The translations under genes were made by a program, and so were the position numbers. A stretch of DNA of 64,000 nt from SVFI01 sp045588655 (GTDB taxonomy: Bacteria > Bacillota > Clostridia > Lachnospirales > Lachnospiraceae), in contig JAZNEP010000049.1 in assembly GCA_045588655.1 (NCBI GenBank), forward strand, positions 1 through 64,000, given 5' to 3'. The notes beneath the pieces are model-generated. The model did no database searches and had not been told where the DNA came from. It was given only the letters and a program-made list of their open reading frames with translations. Shown here piece by piece: positions 1 to 9,828 of the stretch (the stretch's first letter is position 1; each line of letters starts with the position of its first letter).

Positions 1-3000
1 ATCGGTTTGTTTTCCAAATCAAGCATGGTATTAAGCTCAAACTGACGTTTCAGTTTTTCCGTCAATTCCTGCTCGTACTGGAATGGTTTCTCATACTCTA
101 ACTTCGCCTGTTCCATATCTCTTTCATATTCCGAAAGCTTCTTTTCCAAGAAATCCACGTTGCCCTGAATACCATTGAAACAGTTCTCCATCTTGACCAT
201 ATTTCCTACCGGAGAAGTGGATAGCTCCACCTTATAATCGGTCTTGCCACGGAGAACAAGGTAGTTTAATCCCATGAAGTTCTTTTCCACGAGTAATGAA
301 AATCCCTTGTATTCTCCTATCTCTGTCGTAACTCCGGTCTTAGCACCTGCTACTGTTGCAATCAAAGCATTACCACCATCTGCACGCTCGGCATAAGTGA
401 CACCGCCGATTTTTACTGCAAATTCCGAATCGGTAAGCAGTGCTTCATCCCTTGCTTTGATGTCAGTATGCACACAGGCTAACTTTTCCTTTGCCGCCGC
501 AATCAGCTTCGGAAACTTAATCATAAACTGGTCCTGTAACGAATAATGGGAACTATCATACGACGCCTTCAGCATTTTTAATCTCTGCACGTCATTGTCA
601 ATCTCCATTTTCTCTTTTATCAGTGGATTACCGGTCGCAACTGCCTTAATCTCTGCATAGGATAATGTCGCTTCGTCGATATCCTCACAAGTTCGTGAGA
701 TAGACTTGCTTGTCATAATCTGCGATATAAAACGTTGCTTGTTCTCCACCAGACTCCAGCTATAAGCGTCAAAGGTTCCTTTTGTGACATAACGGTACAC
801 AGCTACTTCCGTATTCTCGTTGCCTTGTCGTAACCCTCTTCCTTCTCGTTGTTCGATGGAAGAAGGTTTCCACGGACAGTCGATATGGTGCATCGCAGTT
901 AGGTGTGTCTGCACATTGACTCCGGTTCCACATTTATCCGTAGAACCAATCAGCACTTTCTTTGTTCCTGCACGCATTTCACGAAAAAGGGTATCCTTTT
1001 GTGCGTCTGTGCTTGCATCATGAATGAATGCAATCTCTTCCGCCGGGATACCCTGCTTTACTAATTCTGTCTTGATATAATTGTAAACGTCAAACTCATG
1101 ATACGTGCCGTCGTTGTTGGTTCCCCATCGGTACGTAGCTTCTGTCATTTCCTCTTTCCATGCACCCTTTGGTGTACCAATATCCGAAAAGATAAGCTGT
1201 GTACCAATCTTATCTTCCTGCTTTGCCTTTTCATATTCATAGACAACGTTATCCACTACCTTGTTTAACTTACCATCCGGATTATTCGGTGCGTCAGCTT
1301 CTAACAGTCTTGCATCTGTACCAAGCAGTCTTGCTTCGTGGGTAATCTTTAGAAAATTGTCAACGCTCGGATCAACACCACCATTACGGATAGCCTCCGC
1401 ACGTCGTACAAAGTCCTCCATCACTTCCTTCACATAGTAGTCCGGCTCACTCTCCACGATGATATACTTATCATCCCGAAGACTCGGAATATCCAAATCA
1501 AGCATATCTCTCGTCTGGATGTCTGCCACTTCCTTGAACAAATTCATAAGCTCCGGTAAGTTGGTAAACTTATTAAATCTCGTCTTAAAACGGAAACCAC
1601 TACCCTCTACTGTAAGCTCTAATGCTGTGGTCTGTTCTCCGAAATTTGCCGCCCACGAATCAAAGTGATAAATACCAAGCTGTTCTAACGTATCCTTCTG
1701 CAAGAAGCTCTGCATAACATACAGTTCACACATAGTATTGCTGACGGGAGTTCCTGTGGCAAATACCACGCCTCTTCCTGCGTTAATCTCGTTGATATAC
1801 TGACACTTCAAGAACATATCCATTGCACGTTGGGAACCGCTTCCGGTAATACCGGACACATTCATCTTACTAAATATCGCAAGGTTCTTAAACGCGTGCG
1901 CTTCGTCGACCATGATACAGTCAATGCCTAATTCCTCAAAAGTAATTAGGTCATCCTTTCTTGCTTCATCGGTCATCTTTTTAAGCTGTTCGGTAAGCTT
2001 TTTCTTTTGTGCTTCCATCTGCTTAATCGTCCAGCGCTCCTGATTTTGTGATTTCATTTCCTCAATCGCATAGGAAATCTCCTCAATCTGACGGTTAATC
2101 ATTGCCTCTTTTCGTTCCTGTGAAACTGGCACTTTTTCAAATTGGGAGTGAGACATAATGATACAGTCATAATCTCCCGTTGCGATTTTGGAAACAAATT
2201 GCTTTCGTCTGCTCTTTTCAAAATCTCGCTCGGTTGCCACTAGGATATTTGCTGACGGATAAAGACGAAGAAACTCACTTGCTGTCTGACCAATCAAAGA
2301 CTTTGGAACCACCATCACTGTTTTATTGGCAAGTCCTAACCGTTTTTGCTCCATACAGGCAGCCATCATTTCAAAACTCTTACCTGCACCAACACAGTGG
2401 GCAAGCAACGTGTTACCTCCAAGAATCACTCTTGCCACTGCATTTCTCTGATGTGGATTTAACGTGATATCCGGATTCATGCCCGGAAACTCCAAGTGGC
2501 TTCCGTCATACTCGCGAAGTCTTATATTGTTAAAGGTTTCGTTATAATAGTTGACGTACTTATTTCTTCGCTCCGGTTCTGCAAAAATCCAGTTCTTAAA
2601 TGCTTCCTTTATCTGATTCTGCTTTTCTCTTGCAAGCATGGTTTCCTTTGTATTTACCTCATAATGATACTTTCCATCGCCATCCTCGATTCTATCCCTT
2701 ACGGTAACCGTACGAAGGTTTAAGCAGTTTTCAAAAATCGTATAAGCATCCATTCTCGACGTACCATAGGTCTTTGTTGCCGCGATGGAACGTTTGTCTA
2801 ATGATTTATTCTCCACAAACCATTCCATGTTGTACTTATTAAGCTGTACCTTGATACCGGAAGAATAATACTGACTACGGTATGCTCTCGCACGTCTAGG
2901 TGTATTAAGCAGTTCATAGATAAATGCCTCATAATCCGTTGCCTCAATCCATGTTGTACCAATTCGCACATCAATCTCAGACGCATCCAAATCCTTCGGC

Positions 3001-6000
3001 TGTACCTGTTCTAAGGCTTCCACATTTCCCGCAAACAGTTCCGGATACTCATTGGCACTTGCCTTCGCAATTCTTAGCTTATCTCTCACGTTACCGGAAA
3101 GATATTCATCTGCCGTTTCCCATCCACGGTTTTCATCCGCTTCGTTATACTCCTGTGGATTCAAAAAGATAAGACCACTAAGCTCCTCAATCATTTTGGC
3201 TCGCCTTAGTTCCATCGTAGCATCCACTGATAAGGAAACAGAATCGTGAATCTCTTCCTCTAATGCTTTTATCTCTTTGGATATATCCGGTGTATAGATA
3301 CTAAGCATATATGGAATGTTTACCCCATTAAATTCGTTAATGGAAATATTAAGAGCTTCTACCGCAGTTTCTACATGATCCACAACAACCTTCGCTTTAA
3401 TAGTCTGTTTGGTAAACATATCCGCTTTACTTACTCTTCCGTCCTCATCTACTACCTCTAAAGAACAAAGCAGAGGATAATCCCCATCATCACGGAATGC
3501 TCTTGCATTCATCTGGGATGTGATATAGCCGTACTTTTTCACATAGGCATCATACACCGTATTTAATTCCTTTTGTGCTGCTACAAGCTCCTCTTCACTA
3601 CAGCCTTCGGTCTGTATGGTAATGAGGTGTCTGGTGCAGGCTCTGATATCATTCATTCCTTTTATCCGTTCCATGACCTTCTCACTCACCTCCTGCCGAT
3701 ACATCATAGAATCCCTTCGGAAATATAACTTGCCGTCAAAAAAGGTATAGGTGTAATTCTTCACATCCGGATTAGCAGGAATGATGTCCTTTGCCTTTTC
3801 TTCCTCCTCTATCATTTCCTCTAAGGAAACAATCTGTGATGGAAGATTAGAGATTGCCCGCTGAATTGCTTCTCTCGGACGATAATCCTCATCCTGCACA
3901 CAAACCGTGTAATTGGAGCTATCTCCAAATCTGCCTCTGTCATACTCCATGTGACCAAGCATCATTTCCGGATGTAGTACAAAATACTGGTTCACCGGAA
4001 CACCATCCTCCGTCATGCCAAGGTGTACCCAGTCAGGCTCCACACTCATCTTGCGTTCTCTTTTTTGGAAAAATAAAATATCGCTGGTTACTTTCGTTCC
4101 GGCGATATTGTAAAAGGTGCTGTCCGGCAGACGGATTGCGCCAACAAGCTCTGCCCGTTCTGCCAAGTATTTACGCACACTGCTGTTTTGTTTATCCAAG
4201 GTTCCCTTTGTAGTAATCACTGCTACCACACCACCGGGACGTACCTGGTCGATTGCCTTTGCAATGAAATAATCATGGATACGGAAATTCTCGGCATTAT
4301 AGCGTCTGTCATACACCTTGAAATCTCCAAATGGTACGTTACCGATGACCACATCAAAGAAGTTGTCGGGATAAGCGCTGTCCTCAAATCCCTGAATATC
4401 AATCTTTGCATCGGGATAGAGATACTTCGCAATGCGACCACTGACACTGTCCTTTTCAATTCCATACAGCTTACAAGCCGATAAGGACTCCGGAATACTT
4501 CCAAAAAAGTTACCAACACCCATACTCGGCTCTAACACATTTCCCTTGTCAAAACCAAACTGTAACAGTGCCGAATACATAGCAGAAGCTACATAAGGTG
4601 GTGTGTAAAACGCATCCGTGACAGTAGAACGTGCTTCACGGTATTCTTCCGGTGTCAGAAGCTCTTTCATCTCCTGTCTCTCTCTCGTCCATTCCATATG
4701 CTCCTCATCAAACACCTGTGAAAGACCACCCCATCCTACATAACGGGATAACACCTGCTGTTCATCTTTGGTTGCTCCTCTGCCACTTTCTTCTAACTCC
4801 TTTAACAGACGTAATGCATCAAGATTCCAGCTACAACGTTGCTTTGGACCACCCTCCAAATCTTTCCATATGTTTAAGTGGAAGTTGCCTGCCTCAACAA
4901 TCTCTGCCTGCTCTTTTTCTACCTTTGGTGCGGATGGTAACACTCCAAACTCTGCACCATATTCTGCCATCGTAACGGTTTCGTCTTCGTTAAGTCCTGC
5001 AAAAACATCGGAAACATTCGTATCCTGACTAGGCTTTGGATTCGCATCTTTTGCATGTGCCAAATCATCCATTTCTTGCATGAATCGCATCGCTTCATAG
5101 CGTTCCTCTGCAATTCTTCGGTCAGCTTCTAATATCTCCTCAATCTCATCATCAGAAAGCTCATGGTCATCCTCATCCACAGCTACCGTAATACCATCCT
5201 CACGGTCTGTCGCTTCTAAAACATCATCCGCAAGAGCTTCTGTTCTTTCTGTTACTTCTGCGTGTTCTTTCGTCAGTGCCTCCTTTACCGGATTGATTGG
5301 ATGATAATACTCTCCGGTAAGAATCAAGGCTCCAATCTCTGCTTCGGCTGATTTCCATGAAATATATCCTTCATGCTCTCCGATTTCATCCCGCCACTGT
5401 AGGCGGATACCCTTACCATGAAAGGTGTCATAGCCATGCAGTCCATAACCGTCAAGCGGCCAACCTGCACCACCCTGACCATACTCCTTTTTCAGCAGAT
5501 TGGCTCTTTCCTTTGCGTCAGATACATCGTGATAAAGATTATAAATACGTTCCTTACCACCTTGAAAACCACTACCACGAAGTAATACCTGTTTGATATA
5601 CTCCTGTGGTACAACTGTTTCTTTCTTTGGATTGAGATAGGTGTAAATGCCTTTCGCTTTCGCTTCAGCTTCTTCTCTCTTTAATTCATCCAAGAAAGAA
5701 TTCGTAGTCTGCGAAGAAGTAGTTCCCATATAATCAAAAAGAGAAGCCTGCGTATAGCTGACTTCTCCATTTAACCCAAAGGAATCTAATTCCTCTAACT
5801 CTCTATTCAGTTCTGCTTCGGTTTCTAGTGATACTGGTTCACGATTTCCTTCATCACGATCTCTTCCGCCATCATCATTCCTTGCTGGCGAATCTTCCAC
5901 ATCTCCATGGTGGAATGTCTGTCCTTCGGTGGATGGTTCTTGAGATACGACTGCATCAGATGGTCTAACATCTGGTTCGCTTCCTCCTCCACTTCCTTGA

Positions 6001-6950
6001 GCTTCTCCGTCAGTCTCCCGAACCGGAGCAATGACTGATACCTCGTCTTGTGGTTCTCCTTTAGATACTCCATTGCGAGCATTCCGTACTTGCCCAAAGT
6101 CGATAAGTTTTCCTCTTCCACTTCCAGTACCGGATAAAGAAGTCCGTCCTCTCTCTCCTGATACATGATTTCCATTGCGCTCATAGTTCATTCTCCTTTC
6201 TTGTTCTAACTGTGCAATACTTTTACTAAAACTTCTAAGAACAGTACAGGAGACGTCACATACCAGAGAACCAAGTGCGTAAATGGTATCTTCATCGGTC
6301 ACATTTACAATCCGGCTAATATCTTGTTCTTTGCTAGATAAGCCGAAACCACATCTTGTTCCTACCGTAAAGTAGATACTGTTAAGCACCAACTCATCTA
6401 CAGTAAGCTCTGACGTTTTACTATCTTCGCCCATAATCACACGCCCTGTAAGCGTATTCACTTCGGTCATTCGCTCTGCGAACTCCTCTTTTATTATGAC
6501 CTTTATCTGTTCTTTTGTAAAGTCCCAAATTTGAGAAATCATCTCCTCTTTGGTGACTTCTTCTGCTGCTTCAATCTTTCCTTCTTGTGCCAACATACGG
6601 TAATAATCACGAAGGTTTTCCCCTTCCAAATCCCATGTCAGCTTTTGCTTTTTTCCACCAGTGTCTTTTACATCAAACACATATCGCATATATGGTTTTA
6701 ATGCTCTGGACGGAAAGATAGCAATGCCCTTACTGCCTCGCTTCACATAACGGTCTACCTTTTTCCAAGTGTCATAATCCGCTACCAAGGTAGCACTCGG
6801 CTTTTGGGCATATACCATCAAGACATTGTCGAACTCATAACGGTAAATCTGTCCCATTAACTGACAGACCTTTTTCCACGCCTGCTCCGACTTTGTTACT
6901 TCCCCAATGACACTGGCGTAAATTCCTCTTACCTTGTAATCTACGCCCAT
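1..6950 (-). CDS. Giant conjugative-element protein: ArdC/LtrC-like N-terminus, N6-adenine methylase and SNF2/DEAD-type helicase (3' end outside window)
   Basis: The frame is open from ATG at 6950 to the left edge, giving about 2,316 visible residues with no stop. The N-terminus (residues 1-110) resembles ArdC/LtrC-like domains of conjugative elements. A low-complexity G/S/D/E/R-rich linker spans about 255-375. A methyltransferase fold follows, with an FYTPPYVA motif and the catalytic-type motif NVPF near 871. A superfamily 2 helicase comes next: Walker A VGAGKS near 1519-1525, DEAH near 1682, and motif VI QREGRGLRQGN near 2030. Related proteins are near-universal in Tn1549/CTn-like ICEs and are usually called DNA methylase/helicase; a role in protecting or processing transferred DNA is inferred. 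The start has a weak ribosome binding site and lies 18 bp after the previous gene. The linker overlaps a second gene (5825-6184). The C-terminus is missing only because the window ends. Confidence 0.9.
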   Translation of the reverse strand, partial: MGVDYKVRGIYASVIGEVTKSEQAWKKVCQLMGQIYRYEFDNVLMVYAQKPSATLVADYDTWKKVDRYVKRGSKGIAIFPSRALKPYMRYVFDVKDTGGKKQKLTWDLEGENLRDYYRMLAQEGKIEAAEEVTKEEMISQIWDFTKEQIKVIIKEEFAERMTEVNTLTGRVIMGEDSKTSELTVDELVLNSIYFTVGTRCGFGLSSKEQDISRIVNVTDEDTIYALGSLVCDVSCTVLRSFSKSIAQLEQERRMNYERNGNHVSGERGRTSLSGTGSGRGKLIDFGQVRNARNGVSKGEPQDEVSVIAPVRETDGEAQGSGGGSEPDVRPSDAVVSQEPSTEGQTFHHGDVEDSPARNDDGGRDRDEGNREPVSLETEAELNRELEELDSFGLNGEVSYTQASLFDYMGTTSSQTTNSFLDELKREEAEAKAKGIYTYLNPKKETVVPQEYIKQVLLRGSGFQGGKERIYNLYHDVSDAKERANLLKKEYGQGGAGWPLDGYGLHGYDTFHGKGIRLQWRDEIGEHEGYISWKSAEAEIGALILTGEYYHPINPVKEALTKEHAEVTERTEALADDVLEATDREDGITVAVDEDDHELSDDEIEEILEADRRIAEERYEAMRFMQEMDDLAHAKDANPKPSQDTNVSDVFAGLNEDETVTMAEYGAEFGVLPSAPKVEKEQAEIVEAGNFHLNIWKDLEGGPKQRCSWNLDALRLLKELEESGRGATKDEQQVLSRYVGWGGLSQVFDEEHMEWTRERQEMKELLTPEEYREARSTVTDAFYTPPYVASAMYSALLQFGFDKGNVLEPSMGVGNFFGSIPESLSACKLYGIEKDSVSGRIAKYLYPDAKIDIQGFEDSAYPDNFFDVVIGNVPFGDFKVYDRRYNAENFRIHDYFIAKAIDQVRPGGVVAVITTKGTLDKQNSSVRKYLAERAELVGAIRLPDSTFYNIAGTKVTSDILFFQKRERKMSVEPDWVHLGMTEDGVPVNQYFVLHPEMMLGHMEYDRGRFGDSSNYTVCVQDEDYRPREAIQRAISNLPSQIVSLEEMIEEEEKAKDIIPANPDVKNYTYTFFDGKLYFRRDSMMYRQEVSEKVMERIKGMNDIRACTRHLITIQTEGCSEEELVAAQKELNTVYDAYVKKYGYITSQMNARAFRDDGDYPLLCSLEVVDEDGRVSKADMFTKQTIKAKVVVDHVETAVEALNISINEFNGVNIPYMLSIYTPDISKEIKALEEEIHDSVSLSVDATMELRRAKMIEELSGLIFLNPQEYNEADENRGWETADEYLSGNVRDKLRIAKASANEYPELFAGNVEALEQVQPKDLDASEIDVRIGTTWIEATDYEAFIYELLNTPRRARAYRSQYYSSGIKVQLNKYNMEWFVENKSLDKRSIAATKTYGTSRMDAYTIFENCLNLRTVTVRDRIEDGDGKYHYEVNTKETMLAREKQNQIKEAFKNWIFAEPERRNKYVNYYNETFNNIRLREYDGSHLEFPGMNPDITLNPHQRNAVARVILGGNTLLAHCVGAGKSFEMMAACMEQKRLGLANKTVMVVPKSLIGQTASEFLRLYPSANILVATERDFEKSRRKQFVSKIATGDYDCIIMSHSQFEKVPVSQERKEAMINRQIEEISYAIEEMKSQNQERWTIKQMEAQKKKLTEQLKKMTDEARKDDLITFEELGIDCIMVDEAHAFKNLAIFSKMNVSGITGSGSQRAMDMFLKCQYINEINAGRGVVFATGTPVSNTMCELYVMQSFLQKDTLEQLGIYHFDSWAANFGEQTTALELTVEGSGFRFKTRFNKFTNLPELMNLFKEVADIQTRDMLDLDIPSLRDDKYIIVESEPDYYVKEVMEDFVRRAEAIRNGGVDPSVDNFLKITHEARLLGTDARLLEADAPNNPDGKLNKVVDNVVYEYEKAKQEDKIGTQLIFSDIGTPKGAWKEEMTEATYRWGTNNDGTYHEFDVYNYIKTELVKQGIPAEEIAFIHDASTDAQKDTLFREMRAGTKKVLIGSTDKCGTGVNVQTHLTAMHHIDCPWKPSSIEQREGRGLRQGNENTEVAVYRYVTKGTFDAYSWSLVENKQRFISQIMTSKSISRTCEDIDEATLSYAEIKAVATGNPLIKEKMEIDNDVQRLKMLKASYDSSHYSLQDQFMIKFPKLIAAAKEKLACVHTDIKARDEALLTDSEFAVKIGGVTYAERADGGNALIATVAGAKTGVTTEIGEYKGFSLLVEKNFMGLNYLVLRGKTDYKVELSTSPVGNMVKMENCFNGIQGNVDFLEKKLSEYERDMEQAKLEYEKPFQYEQELTEKLKRQFELNTMLDLENKP
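5825..6184 (-). CDS. TnpV-family protein nested out of frame inside the giant methylase/helicase gene
   Basis: A 119-residue protein reads in a different frame of the same strand as the giant gene around it. Its sequence looks like the transposon-encoded TnpV family: an N-terminal MYQERxDGLLYP stretch, a GKYGMLAMEYLKENH segment, a central RYQSLLRFGRL, and a C-terminal helix ending EEIVMKEIVNQYH. It has a textbook start: AAGGAG lies 8 nt upstream of the ATG at 6184. The giant protein's frame across this interval encodes only a low-complexity, disordered-looking linker, so the conserved product here is probably TnpV and the linker is the overprinted partner. The function of TnpV is not established. 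An alternative is that this is a fossil frame that is no longer translated, but the strong ribosome binding site argues against it. Confidence 0.62.
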   Translation of the reverse strand: MSAMEIMYQEREDGLLYPVLEVEEENLSTLGKYGMLAMEYLKENHKTRYQSLLRFGRLTEKLKEVEEEANQMLDHLMQSYLKNHPPKDRHSTMEMWKIRQQGMMMAEEIVMKEIVNQYH

Positions 6951-6968
6951 CGTTCTCTACCTCCGTAA

Positions 6969-7325
6969 CTATTCTCGCTCCATTAACGCATCATAAACTT
7001 TGCCCTCTTCCTTATCTAACATAAGCTTTGCAAAAGTGGCTCTTGTGTTCTCTGCATGAACAATCGCCTTATAAATCTTCTTACCGAGTCGAAGCAGAAT
7101 ATAATTCTCGTGAGAGAACACTATAGAATCCTCAAACGGAATCTCCTCCGCATGGTTCGTAACCTCATTCCGAAAACCAATCTCCGTCTGCACTTCGTGA
7201 AACAGATAATGAAGCTGTCCCTTATCTAACTCCTCTACTCTTGTGGTTTTTCCGGTTCGCTCCCATTCCTTTTCTAACTGCTTTACCGCATAACTTAATA
7301 ATCTCACCATATCTTTATTCTTCAT
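6969..7325 (-). CDS. Small conjugative-element protein of unknown function (118 aa)
   Basis: The product is charged and mostly helical-looking (MKNKDMVRLL... ending DALMERE). I do not recognise a family. The reading frame stays open upstream to 7517, but that part is antisense-like overlap with the preceding gene. The start at 7325 is chosen because AGGAGG sits 9 nt before this ATG; the ATG at 7334 directly abuts the Shine-Dalgarno sequence. It lies 13 bp after the DpnD/PcfM-like gene and 18 bp before the giant helicase gene, so it is probably co-transcribed with the ICE transfer region. No signal peptide or membrane segment is visible. Confidence 0.7.
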   Translation of the reverse strand: MKNKDMVRLLSYAVKQLEKEWERTGKTTRVEELDKGQLHYLFHEVQTEIGFRNEVTNHAEEIPFEDSIVFSHENYILLRLGKKIYKAIVHAENTRATFAKLMLDKEEGKVYDALMERE

Positions 7326-7338
7326 ACTAAACATCCTC

Positions 7339-7860
7339 CTATCTGCTCTTTGGTAATGGAATATAATCCACTCCCTTATAATCTTTGTCATCCAAGACAA
7401 CCTCTTCTCTTTCATACATTTCCATCGCAATATCAATCGCCTCTGCCAAGGAATCTGCCTTGATGTTTTCCACTCTTGATAAAATCTCGCGAATCTCAAT
7501 CTGATACTCCGTTTCATTTACCATGCTCGGAAGCTCCTTATACTGTCTGCGTAACCCCTGAAAGTCAATCTCTGATGGTGTGGCTGAAAGATAAACGCCA
7601 GTACCCCACTCGATACCATATTCCACGTTATCTTCTGTTGGTGTTTCATCCTTTGGATAACGCTTAAAACTGTGGACACCCTCTGCCACAAGGAAGTTGC
7701 CTGTTTGGGTGTTCATCAAAAGCAGACAATCCTTTGTGTACTTTTCTACTACACGGTAATCATTACCATTGAAGTTATGAAGAATGTCTCCCTGTTCATA
7801 ATGTGACTCCTCTTTGACATACGTTTTGGGAATGTACTTTCCCACTTTTACTTCTTCCAT
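7339..7860 (-). CDS. DpnD/PcfM-like C-terminal domain protein
   Basis: The 173-residue protein has a C-terminal segment (about 118-170, from EYQIEIREILSR to VVLDDKDYKGVDY) that fits the short DpnD/PcfM-like domain found in many plasmid and ICE accessory proteins. The N-terminal half has a beta-rich pattern (GDILHNFNGNDYRVVEKY) of unknown role. The start at 7860 has GGAGG 8 nt upstream; an in-frame ATG further up would overlap that site. It lies between the NlpC/P60 hydrolase gene and a small hypothetical gene in the ICE transfer block. No catalytic motif is apparent, so function is not assigned. Confidence 0.72.
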   Translation of the reverse strand: MEEVKVGKYIPKTYVKEESHYEQGDILHNFNGNDYRVVEKYTKDCLLLMNTQTGNFLVAEGVHSFKRYPKDETPTEDNVEYGIEWGTGVYLSATPSEIDFQGLRRQYKELPSMVNETEYQIEIREILSRVENIKADSLAEAIDIAMEMYEREEVVLDDKDYKGVDYIPLPKSR

Positions 7861-7905
7861 ACTATTTTCCTCCATTTCAAAAGACAGCACCCTTTGGTAC
7901 TGCCG

Positions 7906-9828
7906 TTACTCATGATACGGTCTGGCATAGAACACAACACTTGACGTACTAAGGGTATCCTCTACCACACCTCGCTCTGTATTTGCCGCATGAATCATCT
8001 TTCCATCTCCCACATAGATTGCTACATGCGAAATGTTGCGGAACTGATTATTTACCTCATACGAATAAAAGATTAAATCACCCGGTCGTAGCTCCTCTTT
8101 GTTAACTAACATTGCATTTTCATAACAATACTTGCCCTGATCGGATGCAATCGTCGGTAACTCAATACCGATTTCCTTATACAAACGATACACTAAAGAA
8201 GAACAGTCATAATACCCTTCTTCCATTCTTCGCTCCTGTGAATAGTGACAGCCAAGCTTCGTCCTTGCAAGGTCAGCCACCGCCTGCCCACCTGCACATT
8301 CATAGTAAGAATCCCACGATTCATCACTCATCATCTTTGTAAGCAATGCTGTCTGGTCCTCATTAAACTCACCAAGTGCAATATAATCTGCATAAGTCAG
8401 ATTGTGTACCACCGTTCCGGACGTAGTCACTTCCACCATATTTTCATTCCCTTCCGCAAGAAAGGCTTCCACCGTCTGCTTACCCCAATTGAGTGCTTCC
8501 TGATGTGAAGCAAAGAAAATATCAAAGTCTGTACCGTGTGCATTTAAGTTACCCGTATCCTCCACGGTGTACGTGGTTCCTGCAATAATTACCTTCGTTC
8601 CCATTGGAACAATCGGATTATACGCATCCACCGCTAAAGTATGCTTTGCCTTCGGTGTGGTTCCGGACGCTGTATTTCCGCCTGCCCACTGACCACAACA
8701 AATAGAACAGGCACAATATCCGGTAGCCACTACATCTCCTAACGAAGCACCTGCGGGAACCTGCATGGTGCTACTAGACGAATCATAATAATTCATTGCA
8801 TCAAATACTTCTTTTAGGTTCTTCTTGCCCTGCTCGTCCATCACAAGTCCACACTGTCCGGTTCCATACTTAACCATATACACCATAAGAGTGTCGTTGT
8901 AATTGGATACCGGAACTCCGTCTTTTGTATTCTGATATGTGATAAGATACCCTTGATCCTCCAGCTTAACTATCTCTTGATTAAACTCCTTGTAATACTC
9001 ACTAAGCACCGTTCTCGGACTTTCATATCCGGTGTCCGGCATAGGAAAGAAGATACCAAGAGGTGAGTTATAAATGACTGCAAGAATTGCCACCACAATC
9101 ACACCAGCTAAAGACATCACAAGTGCAGTTAAAACAAGATACGGTGCAAGTGCAATCAAAACACTTTGCATTGCAAGCATTGCTATATCTTTTGCAACCT
9201 TTGTGGTTCCGGTAATGAGATTGCCCTGCTCCTCATTATCGGTTCGTAGCTTGTTAACAAAAGACTCTATCATACGGCTTTTGACAAAGGAGTGAGAAGA
9301 ACCCTTCTTCCCCTTCTTTTTGGAAGTGTCTGTTTGTTGCGACTTTGGTTCTTTCTCCACTTTCTTTGCTTTGGAAGTTTTGACTGTATGCTCCCGTTCA
9401 CTGCTACTTTTGGACTCTTTTTTACGCTTATCCTCTTTTCTTTTTGCCTGCTTCTTGCGATACAGCCTTTCTCCCTTTCTTGCTACATCCACTGCGGGCA
9501 TAGCAACGGTTGTAATAACATCCACACTCTCCTGCAATTCTTCCCCGCCCTCTACTTCCTTCGCCGCCATTCTCGCACCGGCATAAGCCATCGTCTTTAG
9601 CTTTCGGTCACGGATTTTGATGGAATCATTTTGCTTAGCAAATAATCCAGCCGTAACTGTTGATTTTTCTGCCCGTTTCTGAATGTCTTTACCCTTACGT
9701 CTGTGAATGTGGATACGCCCTTTTTGATGAATCACCATCGGCTTTTCTTCTACTTTTTTGATTTCCAACTCTTTCACCACCTTTGATATTGAAAAACCGG
9801 GGATTGCTCCCCGGCTGTCATCATCCAT
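7906..9828 (-). CDS. Conjugation-associated peptidoglycan hydrolase: transmembrane anchor, 3D domain and NlpC/P60 domain
   Basis: The 640-residue protein probably opens the cell wall for the type IV secretion channel (VirB1-like role, inferred). The first ~210 residues are very basic (many KK/RK runs) and probably cytosolic. A hydrophobic region at about 213-256 would anchor it. A 3D-type domain spans about 370-445, with YCACSICCG and the aspartates of DTGNLNAHGTDFDIF. The C-terminal NlpC/P60 peptidase has Cys near 541 in YYDCSSLVY and His near 602 in SHVAIYVG. Its ATG overlaps the end of virB4 by 8 nt (ATGGATGA), suggesting translational coupling. The domain set matches the cell-wall hydrolase next to VirB4 in C. 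difficile CTn elements. Confidence 0.9.
   Translation of the reverse strand: MDDDSRGAIPGFSISKVVKELEIKKVEEKPMVIHQKGRIHIHRRKGKDIQKRAEKSTVTAGLFAKQNDSIKIRDRKLKTMAYAGARMAAKEVEGGEELQESVDVITTVAMPAVDVARKGERLYRKKQAKRKEDKRKKESKSSSEREHTVKTSKAKKVEKEPKSQQTDTSKKKGKKGSSHSFVKSRMIESFVNKLRTDNEEQGNLITGTTKVAKDIAMLAMQSVLIALAPYLVLTALVMSLAGVIVVAILAVIYNSPLGIFFPMPDTGYESPRTVLSEYYKEFNQEIVKLEDQGYLITYQNTKDGVPVSNYNDTLMVYMVKYGTGQCGLVMDEQGKKNLKEVFDAMNYYDSSSSTMQVPAGASLGDVVATGYCACSICCGQWAGGNTASGTTPKAKHTLAVDAYNPIVPMGTKVIIAGTTYTVEDTGNLNAHGTDFDIFFASHQEALNWGKQTVEAFLAEGNENMVEVTTSGTVVHNLTYADYIALGEFNEDQTALLTKMMSDESWDSYYECAGGQAVADLARTKLGCHYSQERRMEEGYYDCSSLVYRLYKEIGIELPTIASDQGKYCYENAMLVNKEELRPGDLIFYSYEVNNQFRNISHVAIYVGDGKMIHAANTERGVVEDTLSTSSVVFYARPYHE

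Noticed and set aside
7326..7517. Longer start for the 118-residue ICE protein
   Set aside because: The extra part overlaps the DpnD/PcfM-like gene, and AGGAGG sits properly only for the ATG at 7325.
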